A stretch of DNA of 64,000 bases from Ophiodon elongatus (taxonomy: Eukaryota; Chordata; Actinopteri; Perciformes; Hexagrammidae): positions 248,001 through 312,000 of the forward strand of contig JACSYO010001315.1 in NCBI GenBank assembly GCA_016806645.1. The letters are read 5' to 3'. The notes under the pieces were generated by a model. That model ran no database searches and was not told the DNA's origin. It saw only the letters and a list, made by a program, of their open reading frames with translations. Made by a program: the position numbers and the translations under genes. Below, in pieces: positions 29,038-40,800 of this stretch. How positions within the stretch are numbered: position 1 is the stretch's first letter; each line of letters opens with the position of its first letter.

Positions 29038-32000
29038 TGGAACGGCCCATATGTAAATGCCCTACCAGTAAAACATTCCCAGTTTTAGTTCAAACAGGTA
29101 TTCAGATGTATAAGAAACAATTTGTTTGTTTTAATATATACACGGTAACCTTTCATATAGAATAACCACACTAACACATCAGGGAATACAAAATCTGGCC
29201 ACATACCAACATATTATCAAAAAATACTAATATTTAACAACAGGTTTTGCAGATACTGGGTTCATGTTACAGTTAGACTAAGCAGGTCATCAATCTTGAC
29301 ATTTTTAAAGTTTAACTACCGGATGCAAGATGTCTCTGTGCTTCACGGAAAAGTCATTTTTATATGTGCGCTGGAGTAAGTTGTAAGTTGCGTATTGGAC
29401 CATGATTGGGCTCCAAACTAGTTGTAATATCACAAAATTGTCCTTGTACAGATACATCTTAAACTCTGAATTTAGGTGATCAAAGAGAAACTTTCCCTAG
29501 TCAACAAATGCATTTGAAAACACACTTCTAGTGTATAACTCTGCACATATATCATTCTGTACAGTGAAGCTCAGACATCCAAATAAAGTAACAATAAGAA
29601 AATGCATTTTTGACTGGAGGAGAACATCTTGAAAATGTACGTCTCTATCTTGTAGATTCCCCTAGTTGACTGTGGAAGCGATGAGAAGTGCATTGCTGAC
29701 CTCTCTCTCAAAGCAGAGCCTAGTGTCAAAATGTAAGTGGAATCAGCAGTAAAGGATATGTTCATGCTTTTTCAAGTCTGTCTTAAAACAATAATAGCAT
29801 ATGTAAATGTATGAATTATTGATCATTGTAAGTTTTCCACCCGTTGTTATGTAGCTGTTGTATACTGAAGTCCTATCATGTACTGTATCTAAGTTATTGT
29901 GTCCCATAACACAGTTTACATAATTAATAGACCTTATTAGCAGAAAATCCTTCCAGTGCATGACTGCACCCTTGTGGGGAGACTTGTGTATCACAAACAA
30001 GCATGCTGACAATTTTCATTTACTTCTCCAGAATGATGATCAAAGCCAACAAAGGCAATATTTATGTGAGCATCAACATTAGAAACAGCAAAGACAATGC
30101 GTACAACACTAAGGTTATCCTCAGCTTCACACCGAACATCAACTATGTTAAAGTAGAGGTGAGATTTATAATACTCCTCTGTCTGCATCAATTAAGTGTA
30201 TATGGCTTGAAATGTGTGTGATGATGTTTGTATTGTATTGTAGGAGAAGGCATGCACTCTGAATAACACAAACGTGGAGTGTGCTGTTGGATACCCCTTC
30301 TTGGGAAGTAATGTAGAGGTTAGTATCAGCATATGTTACATTCATCAGGCTACGTACTACCTGTGCAATATATAATTTGTTTGTCTATCTTTGTGATGTG
30401 ATCCACAGGAAAATTTCAAAGTGAAATTTGAGGTAAATCCCAAACATATCCAGGAGGTAATTCAGATTAATGTGACAGCTACAAGGTGAGAGAATCAGCA
30501 CAGCATTTATTATTTCCAGTTTGAAGCCGTTTGCCTTAAAAAAACATTCTGTTCGTGGAATTGTATGAATTTGTTTTGGGTTTTTTTCCCCAGTGACAGT
30601 GAAGAGCTGGCTTCGACCCTGCATGACAACTCGGTGCAAATCTCCATCCCTGTGAAGTATGAAGCTGGACTGATATTCTCAGTGTGAGTAGCTGCACTCC
30701 TAACTGATCATGTATACTGCTCATCTGCCATGTTGTAAAAGCGGATGCAATAATGGTCTCTAAAGTCCTGTCGTGGTAGACATTTTGACTTGTTCTATTC
30801 ATGTTAATGACATGCAGTCATTATTAACCTTATTACACCTGTGGTTGACAAAACAAAATGTCAAATATGATGTCATTTTGGTACCACTATACAATGATAT
30901 ACCCTCGTCAGTGTTATTTTCAGCCACGGCAGACAGCATTTTTTATTGAAAAAACTCTGGTCACATTTAGAGACTAGCTGGTGAACATAGTGCAGCTTTA
31001 AGCAGCTAAAGAGCCAGATATTTTTCTCAGGAGTTGGTGGAGACCAAAATCACAGTTAAAAGAAAGTAAATATGGAACTGGACACAAACATGACTCCAAA
31101 TGAATGATAATGTTTCTCTGTATCTGCTGGATGTGTAAATAAGCAACTGTTTCAGTTGATATTATGTCAGTGTTGTGTTTTCAACTTGTTGTGCTGCCCA
31201 CAAGTTGTCAAAAAATCCATCGATGCAGGTTTAATAAAGTCATTAGGAACGGCTTAAGCCCTGTAAACAGACTTTGATGTGTAAAATTGGTTTCCCTTTT
31301 ATAAGTGTATTAATTATTATTGATTTCAGTTTCTGGTATCTACATTTTATATTAAATGTATAAACATCTGTCTGTATCTGAAACTGTTATTCAGAATTTT
31401 TTTAAATAAATCTTTTTTTTTAGGCGGCCTGGGGATGAACACGTGGTAGTAAAAGAGGGTGAACAGTATCCTACTGTAATTAATGACACCAGGGCGATCG
31501 GAGAGGAGATCTACATCAGCTACACGGTAACAGAGATCACATCTGATGATTTGTTCATGTAAATGTACACAGCTGCATGCCGATGGGGGTTATTTGGGAA
31601 TCCAGATACAGTACAATATTAGTAAAACGGAGGCCTCTTCTCATCTTCACGCCACCTCTCCATCTCACTTTTCTTCAGGTGGAGAAGTCGGGTGATATGG
31701 TGTCTCCACCACTCGACCTCACAGTGATGTATCCTCACCTGTCTCCTCGGCAGAACAACTTACTATACCTAACACACATCAACACCAGCCCGCAGGTATG
31801 AGTACACACATGTGGACATGCAAGTGTATCTGAACAGATGGACCCAGTTTCATATCTGCCTCTCCCTTCTCTTTAGGTGAAATGTGACGCAGCACGTTGG
31901 ATCAACCCCCACAATATTAACCCGAAAGTTATCAGTCCAAATCCAAAGAAAGAAACTCTGAGTGTCTTCCTGCTGGTGAGTGATGAGCCTCTTTGTGGGT

Positions 32001-33839
32001 TTATTTTCTAAAGACTAACCTGTAAAACCAGATTACCAGAGAAACTTGGCTTATTAATTTTCAGTAAATTCTGTTTTATAGAGGATGTTTAACTAAGCCT
32101 GGCCTAAGTTACCGTGGAAACTAATCCATCTACACTAACCCGTTCCTGGTCTGGTTAGTTTTCAGGCGTAGCTTCACCTCAGGTTTAACCAGCGATACAG
32201 TTAATCTGCCAGATTGAAACACATTGTTTCCACTCAAGGTGAACATGGGTCAGTTTAGTACACATAAAATTCATCAAATTTAGACCTAAGCTGCCCTTAT
32301 TGTATAAATGATACTTTTACATGTAGCTTGATCATATTAAGGCTAATAAACAACCTTTGCCCATAGCTGTAGTCTCAGAATAAGCTAAATAAGTTTTCAC
32401 TTAGATCAAATTTAAAGGGGAGACAGCCAATCTGAAGGCATTCAAACAGTTTCCTACCACTAGGACAAACAAAGTTACATAATCCAATTGATAGAGTAGA
32501 ACATTTAGTTTATAGAAACATGCAAATTATCTTATGTCATCAGATAAATGACCTGGCTGGAGTCCTGTATTTTGTATTTTCACGTGTGCGTCCTACCTGT
32601 CTTACTGTGTGTGTTTGATTCGCTCCACAGAGCTGTGAAAACCTCGACTGTGCATCATTTAGCTGCTCCATCCCCGAGGCCATGATCAGTCAGGTCAACG
32701 TTACATTCAGAGTGTGGAAACCCACGTTCATCAAGGTAGGTTAACGTGACACATGGCGGCTTATTTTTGTCTTCTCGCTGTTGATGGTTTGCCAAAGTGA
32801 AGAACTGGGAGACAGAGCGACTAAAGGCTATCTGACTGATGGATACACGGGAAACGTCTAAAGGAGATTTATCTTACAGGGCGAGTTCTCCAGTCTGTAC
32901 ATGTTGGTCAACGCCACGCTGGGGATCAAAAACACAAACCTGTTTGAACTGAACAGCGGTCACAGGACCAGAAGTGTAAGTCATAAAGTGCACTTGTATT
33001 GTCATTGAAGCTTGTGTGTATTTCCATAGTTGTGTACATTTATTCTCTGTATCTGTGTGCCAATCAGGTGAAGATCCAGGTTTCGAAGGAGACCTTGGGA
33101 GGAATCCCCATTTGGATCATCATCATCAGCATCCTGATAGGACTGCTGATCTTAGCACTCGTCATCTTCGCTCTCTGGAAGGTAATATATCTCCAGAGTA
33201 TTTCAGATCTTCAAATACCTTGTAATATCTTGCCAATAGAATATGAAATGTACCACGACTTTAAAGGAGTGGTTAAAAACAAGGGGAAGTAAGGTCATCT
33301 GCTTTCTTACCAACAGATAGATGAGAAGATCGATATCACTTTCCTGCCTGCATGTTAAATATGAAGCTACACCCCAGGAGACTGTGTGCTTGGCCGCGTA
33401 TACCCTAGACATAGAGGGAAACAGCTAGTCTGGCTCTGTCCAAAATAAAACAAAATCTGCCTACCAGCGCATCGAACCCTCACTACTTATCGCTTTGCAT
33501 GTCATTATAAAAATCCAGACAAAAAACTAAATGTTAAAAATACAATTTGTGGTTTTATGAGGGGTTATGTGCTCAATTAATGGTTATGCTAAGACTTCGG
33601 TCACTGCTCCAAACCAAATAGTCTTGCACATAACAATATTTAGAGATTGATCTTTTCAACTCTCAAAAAGAAAGGGAATAAGCATATTTCCCAAAATGCC
33701 AAACTATTCTTTTACTATAGACAGTGAACCTTCACATCTGTACAGAGTTACTGTTTTGTAATTGAGTTTTGTGATCCTCCAGATGGGCTTCTTCAAGAGA
33801 AAATCCAGGGACTACTCAAAGGAGGAAATGATGGACTGA
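9203..33839 (+). CDS. itga1: Integrin alpha-1 (collagen/laminin receptor subunit), 5' exon missing
   Basis: This is the alpha subunit of the alpha1-beta1 integrin, a type I membrane receptor for collagen and laminin. Coding exons: 9203-9323, 13242-13351, 16195-16283, 17190-17304, 18439-18566, 19254-19402, 20148-20298, 20713-20887, 21324-21397, 22352-22499, 23386-23531, 23794-23937, 24051-24302, 24647-24777, 25438-25613, 25715-25866, 27588-27698, 29656-29732, 30032-30158, 30244-30318, 30409-30485, 30594-30683, 31424-31526, 31679-31795, 31877-31975, 32631-32735, 32880-32975, 33068-33181 and 33783-33839. All phases close and give 1168 residues plus the unseen start exon; human ITGA1 has 1179. 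The order is end of signal peptide, FNVD N-terminus, propeller blades, I domain, three calcium-binding FG-GAP repeats, leg domains, transmembrane helix and GFFKR tail. The alpha-1 call rests on the insert with CC/CGARFGTAIAAV, on GGDGEKVKFFGQSIHG and on the GFFKR tail. Alpha-2, -10 and -11 fit less well. Confidence 0.95.
11436..12165. repeat. Compound dispersed repeat in itga1 intron
   Basis: It opens with agttagatgagaagattgat and cttagcgtggcataaagact and closes with cccaaaatcttgaactattc, the two ends of the ACTATTCCTTTAA family. The middle contains unrelated sequence, so the copy is probably split by an insertion. Confidence 0.45.
13374..13411. repeat. (TG)n microsatellite
   Basis: An almost pure TG run lies 22 bases inside the intron that follows the second itga1 exon listed, close to its donor site. 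Confidence 0.95.
13421..13620. repeat. Dispersed fish repeat (gccccagattctcaaatgt family)
   Basis: It carries the words ggccccagattctcaaatgt, ttggattttggactgttggt and acaagacatttgaggatgtc. These mark a family very common in percomorph fishes. Related copies are seen at 41025-41325 and 57468-57700. Confidence 0.55.
14650..15113. repeat. Composite repeat: acttaagtaaatgtactt family with a LINE-like tail
   Basis: Runs such as agtaaagtacaagtacctca, acttaagtaaatgtacttgg and a terminal tttccaccactgg match a very common teleost dispersed repeat. Between 14840 and 14882 a second piece reads ctcagggatcaataaaggaa followed by tcttatctta, like the 3' tail of a fish non-LTR retrotransposon. No open reading frame survives. 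Confidence 0.5.
18092..18175. repeat. Short dispersed repeat fragment (ccccaggttgggatccactg)
   Basis: The sequence is the inverted counterpart of 59270-59320, which reads gtggttcccaacatggggtc. It lies in the intron just before the I domain. Confidence 0.45.
18439..20887 (+). other. itga1: itga1 I domain (collagen-binding von Willebrand A domain), four exons
   Basis: Four exons encode roughly precursor residues 165-365. The metal-ion-dependent adhesion site is intact: DGSNS in the first exon, the threonine in RTMTFLGIDTAR, and the aspartate in VIVTDGESHD. The collagen-contact helix region DYNRQN follows. The fourth exon ends the domain with HFFNVSDEVALLTIVDALG. The exon ending FGIA uses the donor GTGGGT; using the GTACAA four bases further on would break the frame, so the earlier site was chosen. 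All of this is what family knowledge predicts for a functional ligand-binding domain. Confidence 0.93.
19690..20020. repeat. Dispersed repeat shared with kcmf1 intron 3
   Basis: The stretch with gttacattagcagctattac, cccgagtctctgactcaact and gttgagttgcactgtgggta resembles 41540-41845 (ctacattagtggctgctagc, cccaatctctgactgaactg). It is a dispersed, non-coding family, with identity judged only by eye. Confidence 0.45.
22352..24777 (+). other. itga1: itga1 FG-GAP propeller blades with calcium sites
   Basis: These exons complete the seven-bladed beta-propeller after the I-domain insertion. Three EF-like calcium loops are visible: DVDGDSFTD, DLNLDGFND and DLNGDGITD, each followed by an hGAP or hGG turn. 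The exon 24051-24302 also contains the short cysteine-containing insert (QSCC...NKNEPCGARFG) that is characteristic of alpha-1 rather than alpha-11. Confidence 0.92.
25282..25375. repeat. (AC)n microsatellite
   Basis: An AC run of about 90 bp with an early aaac interruption lies 63 bases before an itga1 acceptor. Both strands give long low-complexity reading frames that are not genes. Confidence 0.95.
25867..27587 (+). other. itga1: GC-AG intron of itga1
   Basis: The donor is GCAAGT directly after ATGATGTCG, and the acceptor is ttcccag before GCCCGG. The joined reading FMMSARLDF matches the alpha-1 family and keeps phase 0. No GT donor nearby gives an in-frame join. GC-AG introns are a known minor form of U2 intron and often have otherwise perfect donors, as here. 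The intron also contains an 84-bp tandem duplication. Confidence 0.85.
27000..27330. repeat. Dispersed fish repeat with an internal 84-bp tandem duplication
   Basis: Two nearly identical units start at 27094 and 27178. Each contains acagacatccgtggtgc, ggactggtgatcctctgacc, cttcctctagtgccaccaag and aggctaacatttgtggtttt. The flanks (aatggattgccatgaatgtt) continue the same family. Partial or inverted relatives lie near 4720, 8090, 12240 and 54310. Confidence 0.7.
28989..29038. repeat. (AT)n microsatellite
   Basis: An AT dinucleotide run with one gt interruption, in an itga1 intron. Confidence 0.95.
33068..33839 (+). other. itga1: itga1 transmembrane helix and cytoplasmic tail exons
   Basis: The first exon gives GGIPIWIIIISILIGLL followed by ILALVIFALWK, a single membrane-spanning helix. 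The last exon starts MGFFKR, the conserved juxtamembrane motif that clasps the beta subunit and binds calreticulin and other adaptors. It ends with a charged tail KSRDYSKEEMMD before TGA. The tail differs in sequence from mammalian alpha-1, which ends in a lysine-rich stretch, and contains a tyrosine and an acidic end. Confidence 0.92.
33296..33715. repeat. Dispersed fish repeat in the last itga1 intron
   Basis: It contains agatgagaagatcgatatca, aaacagctagtctggctctg and cccaaaatgccaaactattc. This is the most complete-looking copy of the ACTATTCCTTTAA family in the window. Confidence 0.6.
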
Positions 33840-35925
33840 GATATCCAGACATCCAGCAGCAAGCAGCTCTGTGTGCTCCTGTGCTTCCAGAGCCATCGGG
33901 TCGCACAGAGTGACAGGCAGACTTTTAAACAGGCAGTTGGACAGACGGAGGACACGCCATAAGACCCACAGGCACCTCGGTGCTGCAACTGCCTACCATC
34001 CACTGTTTCCTGTGCAGGCCTGGGTCCAATAATATTTGCAAATACTTCCCAACCCTTGTCCTTTGATGCCTTGAGCACGAAGTTACAACACTAGGGCTTT
34101 TCAGATGGTCTCATACACAGAGAGCCCTCGGACAGACACATTCTTTTAATTGTATAAAGTCGTTGGCACTCCACTGTATTTGCAAACACTATTTTGCTCT
34201 AGATCAGCTTTTTTGTGGTCAACATCATGTTCCAAGAAGGTGAGCGAGGAAAGAGCATCTGTATTACATACAGTGGTTTTACAAAAACATAAGAGCTACT
34301 ATAGCTGCACTCCAGCTTTAGAGGAAAAAAAAGTACTCAGGTTTTTCTGTATGAAGATCCAATGTTGCTAAGCCACCTAACTTACTTTAAATGCCATTAC
34401 AGCAACAATGTCCAAAGGTCTATTCGCGTCTGAGACATACAATATGTGAATTTACATGTGTTGGAGCAGCCTGTCCGATAGCTTTATGAAACACTGTACC
34501 TTTTAGCATTTTATAGCATTTTGTTTTTGTTTGGTATTTTTGCTGAATTTTGAACGATGTAAAGTGGCACATCCTTAATCTTAAAATGTTGGCTAAAGAC
34601 ACTGACCTGTACACCAGATTGATTTGAAGCAAAAGTGCAGTCTGTATGCTTTTGATTTCTATACATTAAATCTTAGTTAACCAATTCAAAAACAAACAAA
34701 AAACCCTCGTCCCAACTCTGATGTTTAATGTTTGCAGTTAGTGCCACCGGGGTTACTGAGAGATACAGAAAGCTGCGGCTTCAAAATCAAAAGCTTTGAT
34801 TGTACTGTAAATATAAGTAGATGCCCAAAGATGTAAAGCTTATAAATGTACATAATTGTGTTTGCTAATTCATGTAATTTAAGAGATGTTATCCATCAAT
34901 CTTTTTTTTTTTGTGTGTGATCAGTGATCAGAGAAGATGATTTTGCTCAGGTGCTACAACTGTCATGAGTGATCACATTAACATTTGACATATAAGAACG
35001 TTATCGGGCCGATCTCACAATTTAAAAGCAGATGCAAATATGTAAATATTGTTATATTTTGATGAGAAAATGAAAGTATAATTATTCTGTACTGAAGATG
35101 AGGGTTTGTATCCACTACTTTGGTTTTATTTGATTGAAAGCCTGATGAATGACTCCGTTGAGGTGAGATACGACTGTAGCGTACTTTGGTTTCAACCTTT
35201 TTGATTTGCAAAATGGAAGGTAGAATGTCTTATAATGTAGAAACATATGTCACCAGCAGTTTCCATTTAGTAAATGGGATTCACTGGTAGTTGGATTGAA
35301 AAGTAGACAAGCTACAACATGTACACAAAGCATTAGCATACAAAGGCTCAATGTCACCCCATATGTGGTACACCGTACTTTACAAAGTTATTCTTTCAGG
35401 TTTTCCGTCTTGTTTTTGTTTCCAGAAGTTGCACAGCGACACGATGTGTTAAAATAAATGATATTGTATTTTGGGGAGACTGGGTTTCTGCCTCTTTCTC
35501 GAACTTTCTCCCTCACTGTCATGCAATACAGCTGAGGGAAGACGGCCAGAAGAAGAAGGGGCAGCTTTTTGATATGAAATACTCCTCAGCTCGCACTCTC
35601 CACTGTTGACACGAAGCACATGTAATAAATTGTATGTACAGAATGTGTTACTGTTGTTTGGCTACATCAGGCTTATGCACGAGGGCGAAGTCACGAGTCT
35701 CTCTTTGTCCACTTGAGGTGGCCTGGGATTGTTTTCACACATCCTACACCTCTGTTAACTTCTGAGAAGGAGTAAAGGACAAAGTGAGAGTCGTGAGCTC
35801 CACCCCAGCCTTCTACACTGCTGTGAAGTCTTCATTGTAATGCACTGGTTTGTCAGACTGTACGCGTCCTCATCAGCACAGAAATGAACTGAATACAAAT
35901 AAAAATAAAGAATTTTTACGAAAAA
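33840..35925 (+). other. itga1: itga1 3' untranslated region
   Basis: Non-coding sequence follows the itga1 stop. Polyadenylation signals AATAAA are seen at 35453-35458, near 35622, and as a pair at 35898-35909, the last followed by an A run. The true cleavage site cannot be decided from sequence alone. Confidence 0.6.
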
Positions 35926-36226
35926 AAAGTGCTTGATCGTCATCAATTCTTCTGATTTTGTTCAGACAATAATATAAATAAGATTTTTTAATCTCTTTTT
36001 TTATCAAAATGTAAACGTTTTTAGTTCTACGCATCTCTCACTCCTGATGATCAGCCTTGCATGATAAGAGTAACTGGTTTACATTTTCTCTCTTGAAATA
36101 CATTAGCCGACAGTGAGTATCGCTGCTTAAATGATTAGTGTGTTAATCAATTAGTCAATCAACAGAAAATTCAAATTAATTAACAACAGTTTTAGTCATT
36201 CATGAAGGAAATTGCAGATTTTTAGT

Positions 36227-36600
36227 TGTCTATTTGTACTTCAATATTTCCATACATTATAAATGTGGGACTTTTACTCCACTATATTAATTCTACATCT
36301 ACAGTTACTTTGGAGATTAAGGGTTTACATTAAAAAAAACATCGACTGAGAACTTACAATATATAAAGCAGAAAAGTACTATTTATTATCATTACTTCAT
36401 GTTAACCATTCGTTTTACCTTCTTAGAGGGATATAGTACATTATTCTTTATTATTGTTATGTTAAATTTCTGGAACAAGTATAGGAAGGGAAAAAAAGGA
36501 TTTATTGATGAAATAAAATATATAGGCTACTGTTTGCTATCTGCTGTAAACCTGCCCTTAAATAAAAACATAACAATTTTTTTTTAAAAAAAGCACATTT
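36227..36600. repeat. Dispersed teleost repeat (acttttactccactatatt orientation)
   Basis: The words tgtacttcaatatttccata, acttttactccactatatta and agttactttggagattaagg are the reverse-orientation form of the family also present at 14.65-15.1 kb. It lies in the itga1-kcmf1 spacer. Confidence 0.5.
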
Positions 36601-36837
36601 TGCAGGATTAAAATCTCGTCTTATTTTCACCTTCAATTCAGAATTTAGGATAGGAATATATAAGTATTATGCTTCTGCCTATACCTTTTCAGTCATATTG
36701 TATATTAGATTGTATACAGAAAAAGAAAAAAGAAAAAAAAGTCCCCTCTTGTCTGAGCTTCTTCCAGTTTAAGAACATAAAATGTGTTTTTTTTTTTAAA
36801 GAACTCATTGTATTGTATGTGATGACTGAATAAAACA

Positions 36838-37165
36838 CTACTACATGGAGAATATCTGGAACAAAGTCCCTGAAAGCTGCAGGTCTGCTGAGACCCTCAG
36901 AGACCCTCCGCTCCTTTAAATCCAGATTGAAGACTTTTCTGTTTTCTGTTGCCTTTAATTGAACCATATTCAAGGATATTAATCAATTTCTGCATTTCAC
37001 TGCTGTATTTTATTTCTTAAACTGCATTGCAACTTTTATTCTATTTCTAGCTTTTTAATGTTTAATTTTAATTGTTTTTAAATCTTCTTTTCTTTTGCAT
37101 TATGTTTTAATGCTTTTAATGGTTTTATGTGAAGCACTTTGAATTGCCTTGTTGTTGAAATGAAA
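36838..37165 (+). mobile_element. 5'-truncated LINE (L2/CR1-like) 3' end
   Basis: A decayed reading frame gives IWNKVPESCRSAETLRDPP and then, after a one-base shift, SFKSRLKTFLFSVAF. This is the familiar extreme C-terminus of the reverse-transcriptase ORF of fish L2-like retrotransposons. It is followed by an AT-rich tail with gtgaagcactttgaattgcc, a typical 3' end. Only the end of the element remains, so it is inactive. It stops about 350 bp before the kcmf1 start codon. Confidence 0.65.
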
Positions 37166-37259
37166 CTTCGTCCACCACTGGTTGACTTCGGATGATTGTT
37201 CTTTGTGAGCATTTCATTGATGGAAGAAAAATTCCCCGAGAGGCAACACGAAATACACA

Positions 37260-37830
37260 AAAGCCCAAGTGACTCCGTATTCCGTGTGGGAGTGCGCCCC
37301 CTACCGGTCGCCCACCGCACTGCGCGATGAGTGACACTCAGGGAGGGGAAGCAGAACAAACTGTAAGCTGCTGTCGGATCCATCTTGCTCGAAAAAAAAA
37401 GAAGCGAGGGTGAAGGCTGTTTTTTTTTCTCCTTCAAGTTTAGCGTCTTAAATACTGTATCGTCCCTCCGTTACCCGCGCCGGGGAGCCCGAGGAGGGGC
37501 TGCGCCGCTGTTTGTAGGATGTCCCGACATGAGGGTGAGTGGAGAAACCTTCGGGTCGCTGGCTACGTTACCCGAGCAGCTAGCTAGCTCCTCGGCTAGC
37601 TCCTCGGTTAGCTCCGCTTAGAGCTTATTCAAGTCGGCGCTTTTCGCGGCTTGTTTTCAACGCTGCTCTCAACACACACACACGTCTGCCGTCAGCAGCT
37701 CCACCTCACCTCGATACCTCGTGTCTTTTTAATTTGAAGTAAACGAGTGTGACGTCTCTTAAGCTGCTCGCCATGATACGGCAACATTGCGGCGCTTTAG
37801 CAGCTAGCCGCTGGTGCTAACGTGAGCTAA
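37260..37830 (+). promoter_or_regulatory. kcmf1: CpG-rich promoter region of kcmf1
   Basis: GC and CpG content rise sharply here against an AT-rich background, covering the region before and after the first coding exon. No TATA box is evident, which fits a broadly expressed housekeeping gene. A short tandem stretch of gctagctcctcg units lies in the start of intron 1 (37578-37618). The transcription start cannot be placed exactly. Confidence 0.6.
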
Positions 37831-40800
37831 CACAAGGAGCCGTTGGTGTAGCTGCGACTTAACGCTGCTTTTACTGGCTCCCTAACCCTCCCATAGTTTA
37901 TTACACGTCCCATTACAGCTGTACTCGTGTATGTGTTGATTTAGGAGCCCGTAGCTCTGATGTTCTGGTCACACAACCCACTGTTGTTAGCTAATGCACT
38001 GTCATCAAGAAGAAAGTCTGAGGCCTCAGACCACGAACCAAATCACTAAGTTAGCTAGCTGGCAGGCCACTAGCTCGGGTTAAGTTACTGTATGTTTTAA
38101 CTGTAAACCACATGGGGAGGGCAAATTCGTCTCTCTCCATTATTCACGTAATTCAAGTTGTAGCGGACCAGACGTCCTGTTTAGTTAATCACCTCTGAAG
38201 TTGACCCGCAATAAAACCCAGAGTAGTGCTCAAGCAACTTGCTTTATCTTGAATAAAGTATGTCAGGACAATAAAGGTAACGGGAGGCCACTTTGTAACC
38301 GTTTAAATGTCCCCCTGTGGTCAGGCTGGCCTTTTTGAGGTGAGTCCATTATGGTGTCTTTAAGGTGGTGAAAATCCCGTGTGCAAGTGGAAGAAGGCGC
38401 AGTTTTTTTTTTTTTTTTAACACCACTCAGGTGTTTTTGTCAGGCTCTGCAAAACTTGCTGTTGTGCGACAAACCTTTAATCTTCATATACAAGTGGTGT
38501 CTGCACATTGCCAGTTGATTTATTTCTTCAGGCATGAGTTTGGTCAATAAATGTGGAGATTTTCTTTTTCTTTTTTTAAAGCTTTTTGTTGCAAGGCTTC
38601 ATATGAGTCTCAACAAAGGACTTTTTTTCACAATACTTGCATACCTACAATCCAAGTTGGCCAAATAAGGTGTTTTTTTTTCTTTCCTCAGTGAGGCTGG
38701 AGTTGGAATATTGTGTGTAATTGTAACTGTGATGTGTCATAGAAAATAACTGGTTGGGTCTGCAGAGTAGTGAGCCAGTGCTTGAATAGTTCACTGTAAT
38801 CACGTAGTAAAGAGGGGACAAGTAGATACTATTTGATATGATGAAGACTTGTGAAAAGTAAAGAGCTATTTGGAGAATACAGAAATGTCTGAAACTATTT
38901 CTGCTGCCTTGGTTGGTTCCACTTTATTTTCTCTTTACCGGTTTTGGTTCATGTAGAGCTAGATAAATATAAAAAGCAACATACCTGAACATGTGTGGAC
39001 AGCTCTATAAATAAGTAACAAAAGCTGTAATGAAAACAGCTTTCGGATGCTTAACGCCTGTGACATGCCTCTGAGTTGTGCCTTTGAGACCTTGCATGTG
39101 AAGTTCTCTGGAATGCCAGAGTTCTTCATTGCTGGCACTTGTGGGTTGGTGCCACTCCAAATCACATGGTCATGTAAGTGAGACTGGCCGGCAGATAGAG
39201 GTTGCTTTATCACTGTCGGTCTTACAGAAGCAGTTATAAGGAATTTGTAACTTTATTGTCAGGTCCACGTGTTTGACTTTACATTCCTCTTTTCTCTTTT
39301 GCAGGTGTGAGCTGTGATGCGTGTTTAAAAGGGAACTTTAGAGGAAGACGGTTCAAGTGTTTAATTTGCTACGACTACGACCTGTGTGCATCGTGCTACG
39401 AGAGCGGAGCCACAACAACAAGACACACCACAGAGCACCCCATGCAGTGTATATTAACCAGGGTAGACTACGGTAAGCACCTGCCTGAATGCCCAGACAG
39501 AAACCTGTGTGGCTTACTGATTGTACACAAACTCATCATGCTATGATGACCATATTTCACAAATATGAATGATTCAATATGACTGGAGTGATGATTAATG
39601 TAATTTATTTAGCCTAATTTTGGCTATTTTAGTTTATGATTAGAATATTGATTAACAAGCAGTAATATTTGCTCTATTAACTGTCCTTTTGCAGACTTGT
39701 ATTATGGAGGAGACACTTTTTCAGTAGAGCAACCCCAGTCATTCACATGTCCTTACTGTGGCAAGATGGGCTACACAGAGACGTCTCTACAGGAGCATGT
39801 CACCTCAGAACATGCAGAGACTTCCACAGAGGTGGTGAGTACGCTGCACACATTAAGGGATCGTTATATTGGAGTCATTAGATGCAGGTTTGTTTTTTTT
39901 TCTACTCTTGTCTGCCGGCATCACTACAGTTCAGTCTGCTATTGCTGTTGAGCGCCATACTTCAGTCAGCTAAAATGACTTCCCAGAATGTACAAGCGGG
40001 GAACATTTATGGATTTTATGGAGTGTAGTCCACTGCTGAGTAAACTGAACAGAGGGTCAGATAGCTTCTGACAGTGCTGACACCTTCCTGGCTGGCCAGC
40101 AGGTAGTCTGTCGGTCATCGGTAGGATTGGGGGGTGGGGAGAGACCCTTATAGTCCACAGGTTTAGGCAACCAATAGTATTTGCTCCAGTTACCTGTGCC
40201 AAGTGAAACCAAGTCGCTACGCTGCGCAGAGATTGTGCCATTGTGTAAAAGTGAGGGGCTTTGTTAAATATGGCCGGCGTTATTCTATACTTCTCTTTTT
40301 GTCAACGAAGTCCATGAAAAGATCAAAATCAACAATTATTCCATCACCCAATACCTTACTTTAACTTCCCAACCCCATCTGCACACTCAGCCTCTTGGCC
40401 ATTTGTTCCTAATGAGGATGTAAATCTTTAAAAAAAAAAAAAAAAAAAATCACCACGACTTGAGCACTGTCGTTTTTAGCAAATGTTACTCAAACAGGAG
40501 TAAATGGTGCATTTGTTCTGGGCTATTTTAAGCTGTGGATTATTTTGTGCACTAATGAGTATTTACAGCAGTAGGATGTGTGTGTGGGATTGACTCAAAA
40601 TAAAGTACAGTGGCCATGTTCATCATAATGAAGAAACATGTCACCCAGTGAAACAATGTGGTTCATTCATGTATTTCAAATTTTTTTTAGGCAACAATGG
40701 AGCTCTTTGGCTGAGTAGAATAGGATATATTCATTCATTGACAATAGGGAACAATGCTACCCTTGTTTCTAGATAATTTTTCATAAAGAAATAAAAAACA

